Part shown: one piece after another, positions 9,216 through 17,615 of the stretch | Numbering within the stretch: position 1 is the first letter of the stretch | Layout of the letters: every line of letters starts with the position of its first letter | Source: Hyphomonadaceae bacterium | Lineage (GTDB): Bacteria; Pseudomonadota; Alphaproteobacteria; Caulobacterales; Maricaulaceae | Direction of reading: 5' to 3' | Assembly: GCA_013001295.1 (NCBI GenBank) | Contig: JABDMW010000010.1 | Coordinates: 1-64,000 of the forward strand | DNA: 64,000 bases | Translations under genes and position numbers: made by a program | The notes under the pieces: model-generated | Databases searched by the model: none | What the model saw: only the letters and a program-made list of their open reading frames with translations | Told to the model about the DNA's origin: nothing

Positions 9216-9272
9216 TTGGTATTACCAAAATAATTAATTGGTATTACCAAAATAATTAATTGGTATTTTAAA
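9216..9272 (-). promoter_or_regulatory. Tandem GntR/FadR-type operator array upstream of gap
   Basis: TTGGTATTACCAA occurs at 9216-9228 and again, identically with its flanks, at 9238-9250. A third copy at 9260-9272 keeps the TTGGTATT half but has lost the second half. The period is exactly 22 bp, about two helical turns. Each full copy is a 13-bp dyad matching the FadR-subfamily GntR consensus T-N-G-T-N3-A-C-N-A. It also resembles the TTGGTATACCAA box of UxuR/ExuR-type uronate regulators. The array starts 14 bp from the gap ATG, so bound protein would block the promoter or ribosome access. The regulator gene is not in the window. Confidence 0.75.
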
Positions 9273-9432
9273 AGGTATAGTAAAACGTTTATAATTGGTT
9301 TGAATTGTGTGCAAGCAGTTATTTGTGCTGAACAGATAGGTTTGGCGCTCAATTGAGTGAAACCGGACGTGGATTGTCGATGCTGGTCATGAAATTGGCG
9401 GTCAGAGACAGTCGCTGAATGTTAGTCGAGCC

Positions 9433-10209
9433 TTACTTGAAGTCAGGCTTTCTTTTTTCAAGAAACGCTTTGTAGCCTTCCTGGAAATCACGACTTGAGA
9501 AACCTGAGAGGAACCAGGCTTCGCTTTCAATTGTTTCGGTGCGTTGACCGTTTGAATGAGCCGCAAACATTTTCTTGGTTGTTTTGGCGGATTGGGTGGA
9601 GAGGCTCGCAATGTTAAGAGCATATTCCAGGACTGTGTTTTCCAGATCGTCAACAGGGCACAGTCGGTTAATCAGCCCCATGTCCAGAGCTTCCGCCACC
9701 AACACCAGTCGCGCAGAAAAAAGCATATCCTTGGCATGGGGCACGCCCACAGTCTCAATCAGTCGTTGGACATCCGAGAACGGATAAACCAGCCCGAGCT
9801 TATTGGGTGTGATGGCAAATTTTGAAGTTGTGTCCGCAAAGCGTAAGTCGCAGCAAAGCGCCAATCCGCAGCCACCCCCGACGCAGGCCCCGCGAACGAG
9901 TCCGATCACCGGGAAGGGGAACTCTGCTAAGGCTTTAAACCCGGCCGCAATATCATCCGAAATTTTTCGTGCCGATTCCTCGGTCGCATACAGTGTTTCA
10001 AATTCGGAGATATCAGCACCGGACGCGAAATGATCCCCATCGCCGCGCACGATCAAGACCTTGATCCCCTTCGTCTCTTCCGCAGTTTTTAAAATGCCGG
10101 GCAGGCCCGCCCACATTGCAGCATTGAGCGCATTGCGGCGCTTGGGCTGCGAGAGGACCAATTCACCGACATGGTCATTGATCATTTTGAATTTCAGATT
10201 TTCGCTCAT
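9433..10209 (-). CDS. Enoyl-CoA hydratase/isomerase (crotonase) family protein without the hydratase glutamates
   Basis: A 258-residue crotonase-fold protein with the CoA-binding and oxyanion-hole strands FASGADISEF and GACVGGGCGLALCCD. In true enoyl-CoA hydratases the two catalytic glutamates sit in GGGCE and QPE. Here the first is Gly (GGGCG) and the second region reads ITPNKLG, so both are missing. Hydration of enoyl-CoA is therefore unlikely; an isomerase, decarboxylase or thioesterase role is possible but cannot be named. It stands alone between the gap operator region and the antiporter gene, about 200 bp from each, and has no strong ribosome-binding site. Confidence 0.8.
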   Translation of the reverse strand: MSENLKFKMINDHVGELVLSQPKRRNALNAAMWAGLPGILKTAEETKGIKVLIVRGDGDHFASGADISEFETLYATEESARKISDDIAAGFKALAEFPFPVIGLVRGACVGGGCGLALCCDLRFADTTSKFAITPNKLGLVYPFSDVQRLIETVGVPHAKDMLFSARLVLVAEALDMGLINRLCPVDDLENTVLEYALNIASLSTQSAKTTKKMFAAHSNGQRTETIESEAWFLSGFSSRDFQEGYKAFLEKRKPDFK

Positions 10210-10406
10210 GATTTCGTTTACGTGTCTTCAGCGAAATCATCAAGCGATACAGGCCCGATTATTTAGGCCAACAAAGTTTTTAGATTGAGAAAATGCAAAC
10301 CACTAACTTGACGATTGGTCATGGTCTTGGTCAGGTGCTTTGAAAAGAAATGCCGGTGAATCAATTTATTAAAAACGCCAGAATAACAATTACGCTGGAT
10401 TCAAAT

Positions 10407-11678
10407 TCACTGTCGCGCACTGAGAAAGCCCATGCTTTTTTCGCCTATGAAATATGGTTTCCACCATGCAATGCTGACAGGGACAGCTACATTGAGCCAA
10501 AATGCGGTGAGCATCAAAGTGTAGAACAACTCTGTCGAAATAATCTTTTGTTGTACATAGGCGATATCAAAAACAACGAACGCCAATTCAGCGCGCCCAA
10601 GCATACCAAATCCGATCATAAGACTGTCCGGCCAAGGAAAGTGACCCGTATATCGAGCAGCGATAGCTGCCGAGCTTATCTGTGCCAGCAAAATTGCAAT
10701 AACGAGGCAGAAGACCTGCGGCAGAACGGAAACCAAGAGGTCCCAATCGAAAATAATCTTAGTGCCAAGGGCAACGAAGAATACGGGTCCAATCCAGGAA
10801 AACGCAACATTGTCAACAATACCGCGAATACGTTCAAATTCTTGATTGGGGGTGCTGCCGGTAAGGTCAAAATATTCTCCTTTTAAAATCAGACCGGCCA
10901 TATAAGCACCAACAGCCGGATGAAACCCAAGAACATGGGCGAGCAATCCCATCAGAAGCGCAAACAACAAAATAGCCAGAACTGCATGGTCTCCGGAATC
11001 GAATGTGACAAACTGTTTTGCGCCCCACCGGTCCATGACCCGAAGCCCTTTTGCAATCCCGGAGATTTCGTGGGGAAGCACCCATTTGGCAAGGAGGACG
11101 ACGAAGGCAAAGAACGCGATAGCTTTACCGACGATCCAGCTGATATCGATTAATGTGGGGGCTGTGCTTCCGGCCGCAATCGGGATTAGAATGGCGACAA
11201 GCGCCAGTGATGCAACGTCATCCAGAATTGCGGAAGTCATGATTCCCGTCGCCGCATCACTGCGTTCCAGCCCTTCGCTTTTGAGCGAAACCATTGTCAA
11301 GGAAACAGCGGTAGCCGTCATGGCAAGACCCGAGATCAGGGCCATATTGAAGCTGCCCCAGAAAGCATAAATAATTGAAAAAGCCGCGAGAAACGGCGCC
11401 AGCGCACCAAAAAAAGCAATGCCCCAGCTTCGTTTAATGCCCGTTATAAAACGCGTCATGTTTTCTTCAAAACCAAGCGCAAACATAATCAGGATAATAC
11501 CGACCTCTGCGAACCCGCGAATGAACTCGTCATCTTCCCGGGGCAGTAAATTGAAATTGACGAAAAGACAGCCGATCGCCAGATAAAATAAAACCGGCGT
11601 TAGCCGGGTTTTTCGTGCCAGAATAGCGGCGATGAACACACCGATCCAAATCAGCGCCAAGTATTCAAGAGAATGCAT
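10407..11678 (-). CDS. CPA2-family cation:proton antiporter
   Basis: A 423-residue integral membrane protein with about 12 hydrophobic segments. It is a monovalent cation:proton antiporter-2 (Na+/H+ exchanger, KefB-like) core domain without the C-terminal RCK/TrkA-N domain. The segment ATGIMTSAILDDVASL carries the Asp-Asp pair expected in the ion-binding helix. A good ribosome-binding site (GAGGGG) precedes the ATG. It is the last gene of a four-gene - strand unit with two universal stress proteins and a small protein, behind a FixK box. That suggests a role in ion or pH balance during oxygen limitation. The transported ion is not known. Confidence 0.85.
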   Translation of the reverse strand: MHSLEYLALIWIGVFIAAILARKTRLTPVLFYLAIGCLFVNFNLLPREDDEFIRGFAEVGIILIMFALGFEENMTRFITGIKRSWGIAFFGALAPFLAAFSIIYAFWGSFNMALISGLAMTATAVSLTMVSLKSEGLERSDAATGIMTSAILDDVASLALVAILIPIAAGSTAPTLIDISWIVGKAIAFFAFVVLLAKWVLPHEISGIAKGLRVMDRWGAKQFVTFDSGDHAVLAILLFALLMGLLAHVLGFHPAVGAYMAGLILKGEYFDLTGSTPNQEFERIRGIVDNVAFSWIGPVFFVALGTKIIFDWDLLVSVLPQVFCLVIAILLAQISSAAIAARYTGHFPWPDSLMIGFGMLGRAELAFVVFDIAYVQQKIISTELFYTLMLTAFWLNVAVPVSIAWWKPYFIGEKSMGFLSARQ

Positions 11679-11714
11679 GCCGTTTTCCCCTCGCTACGAT
11701 GTCGATTGAATTTC

Positions 11715-12086
11715 TCAGACGTTGATGTCGTTAACGGTTACGATTTGGTATATCATTTCGTCGCCGTCAGCCTCTTTGATCGAGATATATTCGCCGGGAA
11801 CAAAAGGTTCAGATTGAAAATTATACCCGCGATCATCCGCATTTTCATCGCCGCGGATGTCGTAGTGGAATGCCCAACTGCCTCCTTGTTTGTGGATGAG
11901 GTGGCCCAATTGATGTTCTTCATTGCCCCAAAACCTGACAACACGGCAGGCATCCCGATTGTCGCGCCAGCCTTGGGCATCAAGGTGGTGAGTGTCGTCT
12001 AACGGTGCAATGATTTCATATCCGTGCTTGGAGCTTCCGTTTGGGAAGGATTCATTGCGGGCCATTTCCATGCGTATTTTTTTCAT
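11715..12086 (-). CDS. Small conserved-looking protein of unknown function
   Basis: A 123-residue soluble, acidic protein with no signal peptide or membrane segment. It is rich in His, Asp and Trp, with several aromatic-histidine clusters such as FWGNEEHQLGHLIHKQGG and WAFHYDIRGDENADD. I do not recognise the family with confidence. The ATG follows GAGGA by 6 bp. It lies 10 bp after a universal stress protein gene and 36 bp before the antiporter gene, so it is in the same FixK-controlled operon. A role in the low-oxygen stress response is inferred only from that position. Confidence 0.6.
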   Translation of the reverse strand: MKKIRMEMARNESFPNGSSKHGYEIIAPLDDTHHLDAQGWRDNRDACRVVRFWGNEEHQLGHLIHKQGGSWAFHYDIRGDENADDRGYNFQSEPFVPGEYISIKEADGDEMIYQIVTVNDINV

Positions 12087-12096
12087 TTTTTCCTCG

Positions 12097-12930
12097 TCAA
12101 TTGGACATCAAGACCGGACCGGTCATCTTTTTTAAGGTCCGCGCAGTCACGCCGCCCAGAATATTTTCGCGAAGGCGCGAATGGCCATAGGCGCCGATCA
12201 CGAGTAGATCAGCTGATTCTGCTCGCTCAAGTAATGCGGATCCAACACGTTTGCGGGTTTTAATAACTTCTGTTGATACGGAAATATCATGGCGGTTCAG
12301 TGCTGCGGCCAATTCTGTTCCCGGTAGTTCATCCCTGATCTCCATCTCCTTACGCGGGTTGATACAAACGATATTTGTTTGATCCGCGAGTTGGAGGATC
12401 GGGATCGCGTCGAACGCAGCACGCGCAGCTTCGCGCGATCCATCCCATCCGATTACCGCTTGCTTAACCCTAAAGTCTTTCGTGTCGGTACCGGGAATGA
12501 CGAGGACCGGCCTGCCGCTTTCTTGCAAGACACGTGCGCAAAGCTCGACGTCCACACCTTCCTGAACTGTGTTCCGCGTTAGATTGCTGATCAAAATCAT
12601 ATCGGCTTCGCGGCCATGTTCGACAATGGCGTGACTGATAAAATACCCTTCAGAATTTACCTGGCGCCATTCTCCATTCAGGTTGTTTTTCCGCACAAAG
12701 TCTTGAAATTTTTGTTCAACTTCGGAAGCTCTGGACTTAAAAAAGTTGGTTCGGTCAACGTATTGAATCCCGCTTCCATACCCGTAAGGTGCGGAATAGA
12801 TGATAACCGATGGGATCACATACAACCCAATCACATGGCTATTGTGCCGTTGCGCAACCGCGCCCGCAGCCGCAAGAGTACTATCCAAAAAATCGAGATT
12901 ATTGAGGGATACGAGAATGGTTTTTAACAT
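12097..12930 (-). CDS. Universal stress protein with two UspA domains
   Basis: A 277-residue cytoplasmic protein with two tandem UspA folds (about 1-140 and 150-277). The C-terminal repeat ends in GAYGHSRLRENILGG, close to the ATP-binding signature G-x2-G-x9-G-(S/T), but Gly replaces the final Ser/Thr. Paired-domain Usp proteins are commonly induced by hypoxia and other energy stress. It starts 15 bp after a homologous gene with the same layout, so the pair probably arose by duplication. Both lie behind the FixK box at 13838-13851. The biochemical role is unknown. Confidence 0.9.
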   Translation of the reverse strand: MLKTILVSLNNLDFLDSTLAAAGAVAQRHNSHVIGLYVIPSVIIYSAPYGYGSGIQYVDRTNFFKSRASEVEQKFQDFVRKNNLNGEWRQVNSEGYFISHAIVEHGREADMILISNLTRNTVQEGVDVELCARVLQESGRPVLVIPGTDTKDFRVKQAVIGWDGSREAARAAFDAIPILQLADQTNIVCINPRKEMEIRDELPGTELAAALNRHDISVSTEVIKTRKRVGSALLERAESADLLVIGAYGHSRLRENILGGVTARTLKKMTGPVLMSN

Positions 12931-12945
12931 GTGCTTTCTTTCAAA

Positions 12946-13782
12946 TCAGTTTGACAAAAGGATGGGCCGGTCCATGTGGTGCAATACATATTCCGTTGCA
13001 CCGCCTAAAATACGTTCGCGTAGCCTTGAGTGCCCATAAGCGCCCATGACAAGTAAGTCCGCCTTTTGATCGCGAGCGTAATTGATAAGGGCCAAGCCCG
13101 GTTTTGACCGATTGTTCAAACCAGTCGCCGTGACTTTGACATCATGCCTAGCGAGCGCAGCGCCTAATTCCGCCCCTGGTAATTTCTGGCCCTTTCCGAG
13201 TGTCTTTTCTGGGTTTACCCATGTGAGGTGAACATCGTCTGCGAGTTTCAAAAGGGGCAGGCTATCAAATGCGGCGCGGCATGCTTCCCGCGAGGCATTC
13301 CATCCGACCACGATCTTGTCGAGTTTGCACTCAAGCCCATCTTCCGACGGTACCACCAATACGGGACGACCAGCGCTTAATATAATATCTGCCGATAAAT
13401 GAATATCGGTATTCGATTTGGATTTATCAGGAAAATCCTGCGATATCATAATGAGATCGCACTCGCGCCCGTGATCAACGACTCCTTTAGTAATATCAGA
13501 CGTTAACATGCGCTGTTGGCGCCACTCAAAATTTATTCCATCCCGTTTCATTCGATCTTCAAATTTTGAGCGGACGGACTCCGCTTGTTCCTCGTAAATT
13601 TTCTGAATGCGGTCATCCATCGGAACGTAAGCGCCGGGATAGGCCAACACCGATATAGAGGGGCCTGGAATAGGGTAGTATCCGATTACATGTGCCTGAG
13701 TTTTGCTTGCGACAAAGGCGGCAAAATTGATCACGTTTTCGACTTGATCAAGGTGGGCAAGTGAAACCAAAATTGTCGTCAT
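12946..13782 (-). CDS. Universal stress protein with two UspA domains, first gene of operon
   Basis: A 278-residue protein with two UspA domains. It is clearly paralogous to the next gene: both open with an ILVSL strand and end with GAYGHSRLRE..ILGG. The second domain retains the nucleotide-loop shape, but the last Ser/Thr of the ATP signature is Gly or Ala-like. It is preceded by GAAAGGAAT and, 56 bp upstream of the ATG, by a FixK/FNR box. It leads the unit usp-usp-small protein-CPA2 antiporter on the - strand. Confidence 0.9.
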   Translation of the reverse strand: MTTILVSLAHLDQVENVINFAAFVASKTQAHVIGYYPIPGPSISVLAYPGAYVPMDDRIQKIYEEQAESVRSKFEDRMKRDGINFEWRQQRMLTSDITKGVVDHGRECDLIMISQDFPDKSKSNTDIHLSADIILSAGRPVLVVPSEDGLECKLDKIVVGWNASREACRAAFDSLPLLKLADDVHLTWVNPEKTLGKGQKLPGAELGAALARHDVKVTATGLNNRSKPGLALINYARDQKADLLVMGAYGHSRLRERILGGATEYVLHHMDRPILLSN

Positions 13783-13837
13783 TGGCTATTCCTTTCTTTA
13801 AGTTCAATTGAGGATGGGCCAATTTCATCTGACAAAT

Positions 13838-13851
13838 TTGACTGCCATCAA
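13838..13851 (-). promoter_or_regulatory. FNR/FixK box upstream of the universal stress operon
   Basis: TTGACTGCCATCAA matches the FNR/FixK consensus TTGA-N6-TCAA exactly. Its centre is about 62 bp from the usp start codon, compatible with class II activation and a short leader. A fixK gene with the matching Glu-Ser-Arg recognition residues lies at 25110-25763. Confidence 0.75.
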
Positions 13852-13862
13852 AAATTTTGCCT

Positions 13863-13889
13863 AAAAAAACCGGCTTTTGAAAAGCCGGT
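13863..13889 (-). terminator. Rho-independent terminator after hsp20
   Basis: ACCGGCTTTT (13869-13878) and AAAAGCCGGT (13880-13889) form a perfect 10-bp stem. Read on the - strand it is followed by a run of seven T. It ends the hsp20 transcript and separates it from the universal stress operon. Confidence 0.8.
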
Positions 13890-14012
13890 AAGTTGAGGGA
13901 AGTTCTGTCTACAACGTCACCGGTTCCTATTGTTTGTTGTGCACCGGAAAGAAGAAGGGGAGGGACTTTCCGTAACTGAAAACAATCGGAACCAGCGTCG
14001 TCGTTTGCGCCC

Positions 14013-14564
14013 TTACGACGCAGATTTTATTTCGATTTTCTGCGGTGTGCTTTCAACCTGAGCAGGTTTAGGAATGCTCAAATGCAAGACGCCTTTTTCA
14101 TAATTGGCTTCGATGTCGTCTGCTGCGACTTCAAATGGCAACGCAATTGATCGTTCATATACGCCGTAGCTCCGTTCAGAAACACGATGTTTGGCCTTGC
14201 GACGCGTATTGGATTGTTCGCGTTCGCCGCGAATTTTTAACATTGAATTTTCAATCGTTACGTCAATGTCTTTCATGTCCATGCCTGGCAATTCCGTTGT
14301 AATTTCAATTGAGTCATCGGTTTCGTCAAGATCCGTTGCGGGGATTTTAAACTCTGGAAAATCTGTTTGCCCATTCAGGCTAAACCGGTGATTAAATTGG
14401 TTGAAAATTTCATCGACCTCCTGACGCAAGCTTTGTAAGGGGGCAAATAGACTGGTATGATCGCCAAAAATTGAGTCACTTCCGAAAGCGCCGACAGGTC
14501 TGGATTTGTCCTTAACGCTAATATCGGTCTTGTTTTTTTTCTTTTCTTTTAACTTTGTTTTCAT
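14013..14564 (-). CDS. Hsp20/alpha-crystallin small heat shock protein
   Basis: A 183-residue ATP-independent holdase chaperone. The start at 14564 follows GGAGAG by a few bases; longer versions would include the ribosome-binding site. The first 20 residues are very lysine-rich. The alpha-crystallin domain spans about residues 70-165 and ends with the family signature ANYEKGVLHLSIPK. A proline-rich region and a short C-terminal tail follow. It has its own terminator and a near-consensus FixK box at 14648-14661, so it probably belongs to the low-oxygen regulon. Confidence 0.92.
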   Translation of the reverse strand: MKTKLKEKKKNKTDISVKDKSRPVGAFGSDSIFGDHTSLFAPLQSLRQEVDEIFNQFNHRFSLNGQTDFPEFKIPATDLDETDDSIEITTELPGMDMKDIDVTIENSMLKIRGEREQSNTRRKAKHRVSERSYGVYERSIALPFEVAADDIEANYEKGVLHLSIPKPAQVESTPQKIEIKSAS

Positions 14565-14647
14565 GGTGCTCTCCATTGGGGGGTTGCAAAGAGGCAGATT
14601 CGGAGGAATCCGCATGACCAGATCTATAGAGAAATTTTTGAATAAAA

Positions 14648-14661
14648 TTGACCTTAGTCAG
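14648..14661 (-). promoter_or_regulatory. Near-consensus FNR/FixK box between hsp20 and the receiver-like gene
   Basis: TTGACCTTAGTCAG differs from TTGA-N6-TCAA only at the last base and keeps the TTGAC...GTCA core shared by the other boxes in this region. It is centred about 90 bp from the hsp20 start and 105 bp from the divergent receiver gene, so it could serve either one. Confidence 0.55.
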
Positions 14662-14759
14662 TTTTGACGGGCGTTGTTGAATTATCGAATAAAAAAAGAA
14701 CATACACAGCGCACAAACACTAGATTTTTTCAGCGTAGTTTGGGGCGGGGTAGCTGCAC

Positions 14760-15131
14760 ATGACGAATATTATTTCATTTCCGCGAACCGTTTTTATCAT
14801 TGAAGTGCAGGATGCGCTTTCGCAATCTTTGAAATCCCTGCTGGAGTCGCATGAACGCGTCGTTCGAATATTCAGTCAAGCGCAGGAATTTTGGACTGAA
14901 AACATACACCGTGATCAAGATATAGTGCTGTTAAATTTTGAGCATCGCAAAACGTCAGGCTTCGAATTTTTAAATCGACTTTTAAATGCGAAAAGGCGTC
15001 CTCAAATCGTCATCACATCCCCGCGCGATTTGATTTTTAATGATACGGATGCTTTTTGTGGCGGACGGGTTACTATGCTTTTCCATCCGGTTACACCAAA
15101 AAGATTGGTCGAAACAATCCAGAGCTTATAA
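14760..15131 (+). CDS. Degenerate single-domain receiver protein (possible FixT-like regulator)
   Basis: A 123-residue protein whose fold follows a FixJ-type receiver domain, but the phosphorylation site is gone. The acidic pocket (Asp-Asp in active receivers) reads Glu15-Val16-Gln17. The phosphoacceptor Asp is Asn59 in LLNFEHRKTSG. The conserved Lys is His109 in LFHPVTP; a Thr in VITSPRD is kept. It has no output domain. It lies between hsp20 and the cco operon, with fixLJ about 8 kb downstream. Single receiver proteins such as Caulobacter FixT inhibit FixL, and a comparable feedback role is a reasonable hypothesis. Unlike FixT of Caulobacter it has only one Cys, so an Fe-S centre is unlikely. 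Confidence 0.65.
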   Translation: MTNIISFPRTVFIIEVQDALSQSLKSLLESHERVVRIFSQAQEFWTENIHRDQDIVLLNFEHRKTSGFEFLNRLLNAKRRPQIVITSPRDLIFNDTDAFCGGRVTMLFHPVTPKRLVETIQSL

Positions 15132-15207
15132 ATAAGTAATCCTATTGTCGGTCAGACCTTATAGGTCACGACCATGGTGCTCGGCCTTGATGTGTCCGAG
15201 AGTAAAC

Positions 15208-15357
15208 TTAGAGCGGCTTGTCCTCTGAATGTAGAATGCGCGCGGCGTCTCCTTCAGGGTCTTCATATTGGTCATTTCTTATTGTCCAAAAAAAGCCGGC
15301 GAGACCAATCAGGCCGAGCACAATTGCAATCGGGATCAACCATAAAAGAGAATTCAT
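15208..15357 (-). CDS. ccoS: cbb3-type cytochrome oxidase assembly protein CcoS
   Basis: A 49-residue protein with one N-terminal membrane helix (LLWLIPIAIVLGLIGLAGFF) followed by a polar tail with WTIRNDQYEDPEGDAARIL. That is the CcoS/FixS signature, with the Asp/Glu-rich D-PEGDA-RIL end. CcoS is needed to load heme and copper into the oxidase. Its ATG overlaps the ccoI stop by 4 bp (ATGA), so it is the last gene of the ccoNOQPGHIS operon. Confidence 0.92.
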   Translation of the reverse strand: MNSLLWLIPIAIVLGLIGLAGFFWTIRNDQYEDPEGDAARILHSEDKPL

Positions 15358-17615
15358 GTTGTTGGCCTCCGCTCAGGTTTAGTAACGCGCATGCGTAGCG
15401 CGTTCAAAGTCACAAGCAAGGATGAAAGCGACATGGCAATTGCGGCGATCAATGGATTTACAAAACCAAAAACGGCCAGCGGGACGGCGAGAATGTTATA
15501 TACGACGGCCAGTCCCAAGTTTTCTTTGACACGCTGTTGCGCTTTTTGGGCGACTTCGAGGACGACAGGCAAGCCTTCTAGATCGTCGCCTAACAAGATG
15601 ATATCCGAACTCGCCCGCGTCACCATAGCGGCTGTTGCGGGTGAAGCGGACGCCGTTGCCGCTGCGAGCGCCGGCGCATCATTTATACCATCACCAACCA
15701 TCATCGGGAAAAGCCCCTGTTCCTGCAATTGACCGAGCCGGGCTAATTTATCTTTTGGACTGACTTCACCGGCCCATTTTTGAATACCAAGATCTTGCGC
15801 GACAGTGCGGGCCATTTCAACTGTATCACCGCTCAGGAGTTCCAACTCATATCCTCGATCTTTTAATTGTTCGATCACGTGCAGGCTGTCGCCGCGGATA
15901 CGGTCCTTAAATTCAAACATCACCGGTTTCCGTGTGCCGATTTTGAGCCACGCCATATTGCGCATATCGTTTTCCCTCTTGACGCCACACCAAGATCCAG
16001 ATCCAAATTTTACAGATTTTCCGTCTATGATAGCCTGGAGACCTTTCCCGGGAATTTCCTTGATATCTTTTGCCAGCGGTCCTTTGCCGGCGGCGCGGGC
16101 AACAGCACGGGCTTTCGGGTGCGTCGAGGCCCGCGCTAGTTTTGCAGCACTTTCAAGTTGGTCTTTTGAAATGTCTTTTCCATTCGCTAGAGCGAGGCGT
16201 CCCAATGTTAATGTACCCGTTTTATCAAAAATGATATTATCTATTTTGGCCAACCGTTCCAACGCGTCACCGGACCGGATTAAAACACCTTTTTTAAACA
16301 ATCGCCCTGCAGCGACAATCTGGACAGCTGGTACGGCCAAACCAAGCGCACATGGGCAGGTAATAATCAGGACTGCAATGGCATTGATCATTGCCGTTCG
16401 TATCTCGCCGCCAACCATAAGCCAGCCCAGAAAAGTAAGCAGCGCTAAACTATGGACAATTGGGACATAGGCTTTGGCGGCCTTGTCAGCGATTTTTACA
16501 TACCGGCTCTTTTTTTGTTCGCCCGCTTCGACCATTTTGCTGATTTCGGACAGAAACGAATCCTCGCTCACAGCCAGGGCTTCGATTTGAAGCGGCGCCC
16601 CTATATTGATCATACCTGAGTATACTTTATCGCCCGGTTTGGCATGCTGCGGCAGGGCTTCACCTGTTGCAATGCTGGCGTCGACTTCTGAAATTCCTTG
16701 TTTGATTTGCCCATCGACAGGTACATTTTCACCAGCTGCAATCAACAGCAAATCACCCGGTTTAACTTGCGAAGTTCGAACGGATTTAATACTTCCGTCG
16801 GGCAGAATTAAATTGGCAGAATGCGCTTGCATGGCCGCTAAGCGTTGTGCGCTTTCGCCGGTTCGCAGGCGCAACCGCATATCCAGATACCGGCCGATCA
16901 AAAGTAGAAAGCACAACATCACGGCAGCATCGAAATAAGTATCGGGATTTTTATTGATCGTTTCGTATAAGCTGAGTGCGCAGGCGAGTATCAGCGCCAG
17001 GGAAATCGGCACATCCATATTCGTTGTTCGATTTTTCAACGCCTGCCAGGCGGACGCGAAAAATACGCGCCCGGAATAGGCGACGACCGGAATGGCAATA
17101 AGTGCAGAAATCCAATGCATTAATGTTTGCTGGCTATCCGTCATTTCACCGCTGCTGGCCCAGACGCCTACAGATAACAACATGATATTTGCGCTGGCAA
17201 AACCGGCGACTGCCATGGCTTTCAAAAGCTTTGATAATTGTTTTTTAGTGCCAAGCGGTTGCAACTCGATGTCGAACGGTTGCGTTCCATATCCGAGACT
17301 GCTTAACAAATTGGCGATTTGATCAGCTTTGTTTTTAGCTCCCGTCCAATGAATGGTTAATCGAAGGGTCGAAAGGTTCATGCGAGCGAATTGAACGCCG
17401 TCAAGTGCTGAAATATTGCGTTCGATCTTGGCGACGCATCCAGCGCAGTGCACACCGCTGACCATCAGGTTCAAGCTATGCGTTCCATCCGCACGGGTTT
17501 GAACGAAATCGATATAATTAATAGATCGTGATGCACCAGATGACTGGCGCGCTAAATCAAGTCCGGTGTCTTGCCCACTCGGGCAACCCATATCATTTTC
17601 AATTATTGAAGCCAT
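15354..17615 (-). CDS. ccoI: Copper-translocating P-type ATPase for cbb3 oxidase assembly, CcoI
   Basis: A 753-residue P1B-type ATPase that moves copper for the CuB site of the cbb3 oxidase. An N-terminal heavy-metal domain carries HCAGC (about residues 56-60). The membrane metal-binding motif is ITCPCALGLAVP. The phosphorylation loop has DKTGTLT and the hinge has GDGINDAPAL. The start at 17615 overlaps the ccoH stop by 13 bp; an internal Met nine codons in is an alternative, and neither has a clear ribosome-binding site. Position between ccoH and ccoS fixes the assignment as CcoI rather than a general copper exporter. Confidence 0.94.
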   Translation of the reverse strand: MASIIENDMGCPSGQDTGLDLARQSSGASRSINYIDFVQTRADGTHSLNLMVSGVHCAGCVAKIERNISALDGVQFARMNLSTLRLTIHWTGAKNKADQIANLLSSLGYGTQPFDIELQPLGTKKQLSKLLKAMAVAGFASANIMLLSVGVWASSGEMTDSQQTLMHWISALIAIPVVAYSGRVFFASAWQALKNRTTNMDVPISLALILACALSLYETINKNPDTYFDAAVMLCFLLLIGRYLDMRLRLRTGESAQRLAAMQAHSANLILPDGSIKSVRTSQVKPGDLLLIAAGENVPVDGQIKQGISEVDASIATGEALPQHAKPGDKVYSGMINIGAPLQIEALAVSEDSFLSEISKMVEAGEQKKSRYVKIADKAAKAYVPIVHSLALLTFLGWLMVGGEIRTAMINAIAVLIITCPCALGLAVPAVQIVAAGRLFKKGVLIRSGDALERLAKIDNIIFDKTGTLTLGRLALANGKDISKDQLESAAKLARASTHPKARAVARAAGKGPLAKDIKEIPGKGLQAIIDGKSVKFGSGSWCGVKRENDMRNMAWLKIGTRKPVMFEFKDRIRGDSLHVIEQLKDRGYELELLSGDTVEMARTVAQDLGIQKWAGEVSPKDKLARLGQLQEQGLFPMMVGDGINDAPALAAATASASPATAAMVTRASSDIILLGDDLEGLPVVLEVAQKAQQRVKENLGLAVVYNILAVPLAVFGFVNPLIAAIAMSLSSLLVTLNALRMRVTKPERRPTT

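Noticed and set aside
10310-10330. TTGACGATTGGTCA near the start of the crotonase gene region
   Set aside because: The half-sites are one base too far apart for the FNR/FixK consensus.
15140-15175. Short palindrome GACCTTATAGGTC between the receiver gene and ccoS
   Set aside because: Only 5-bp arms and no T-run on either strand; may be chance.
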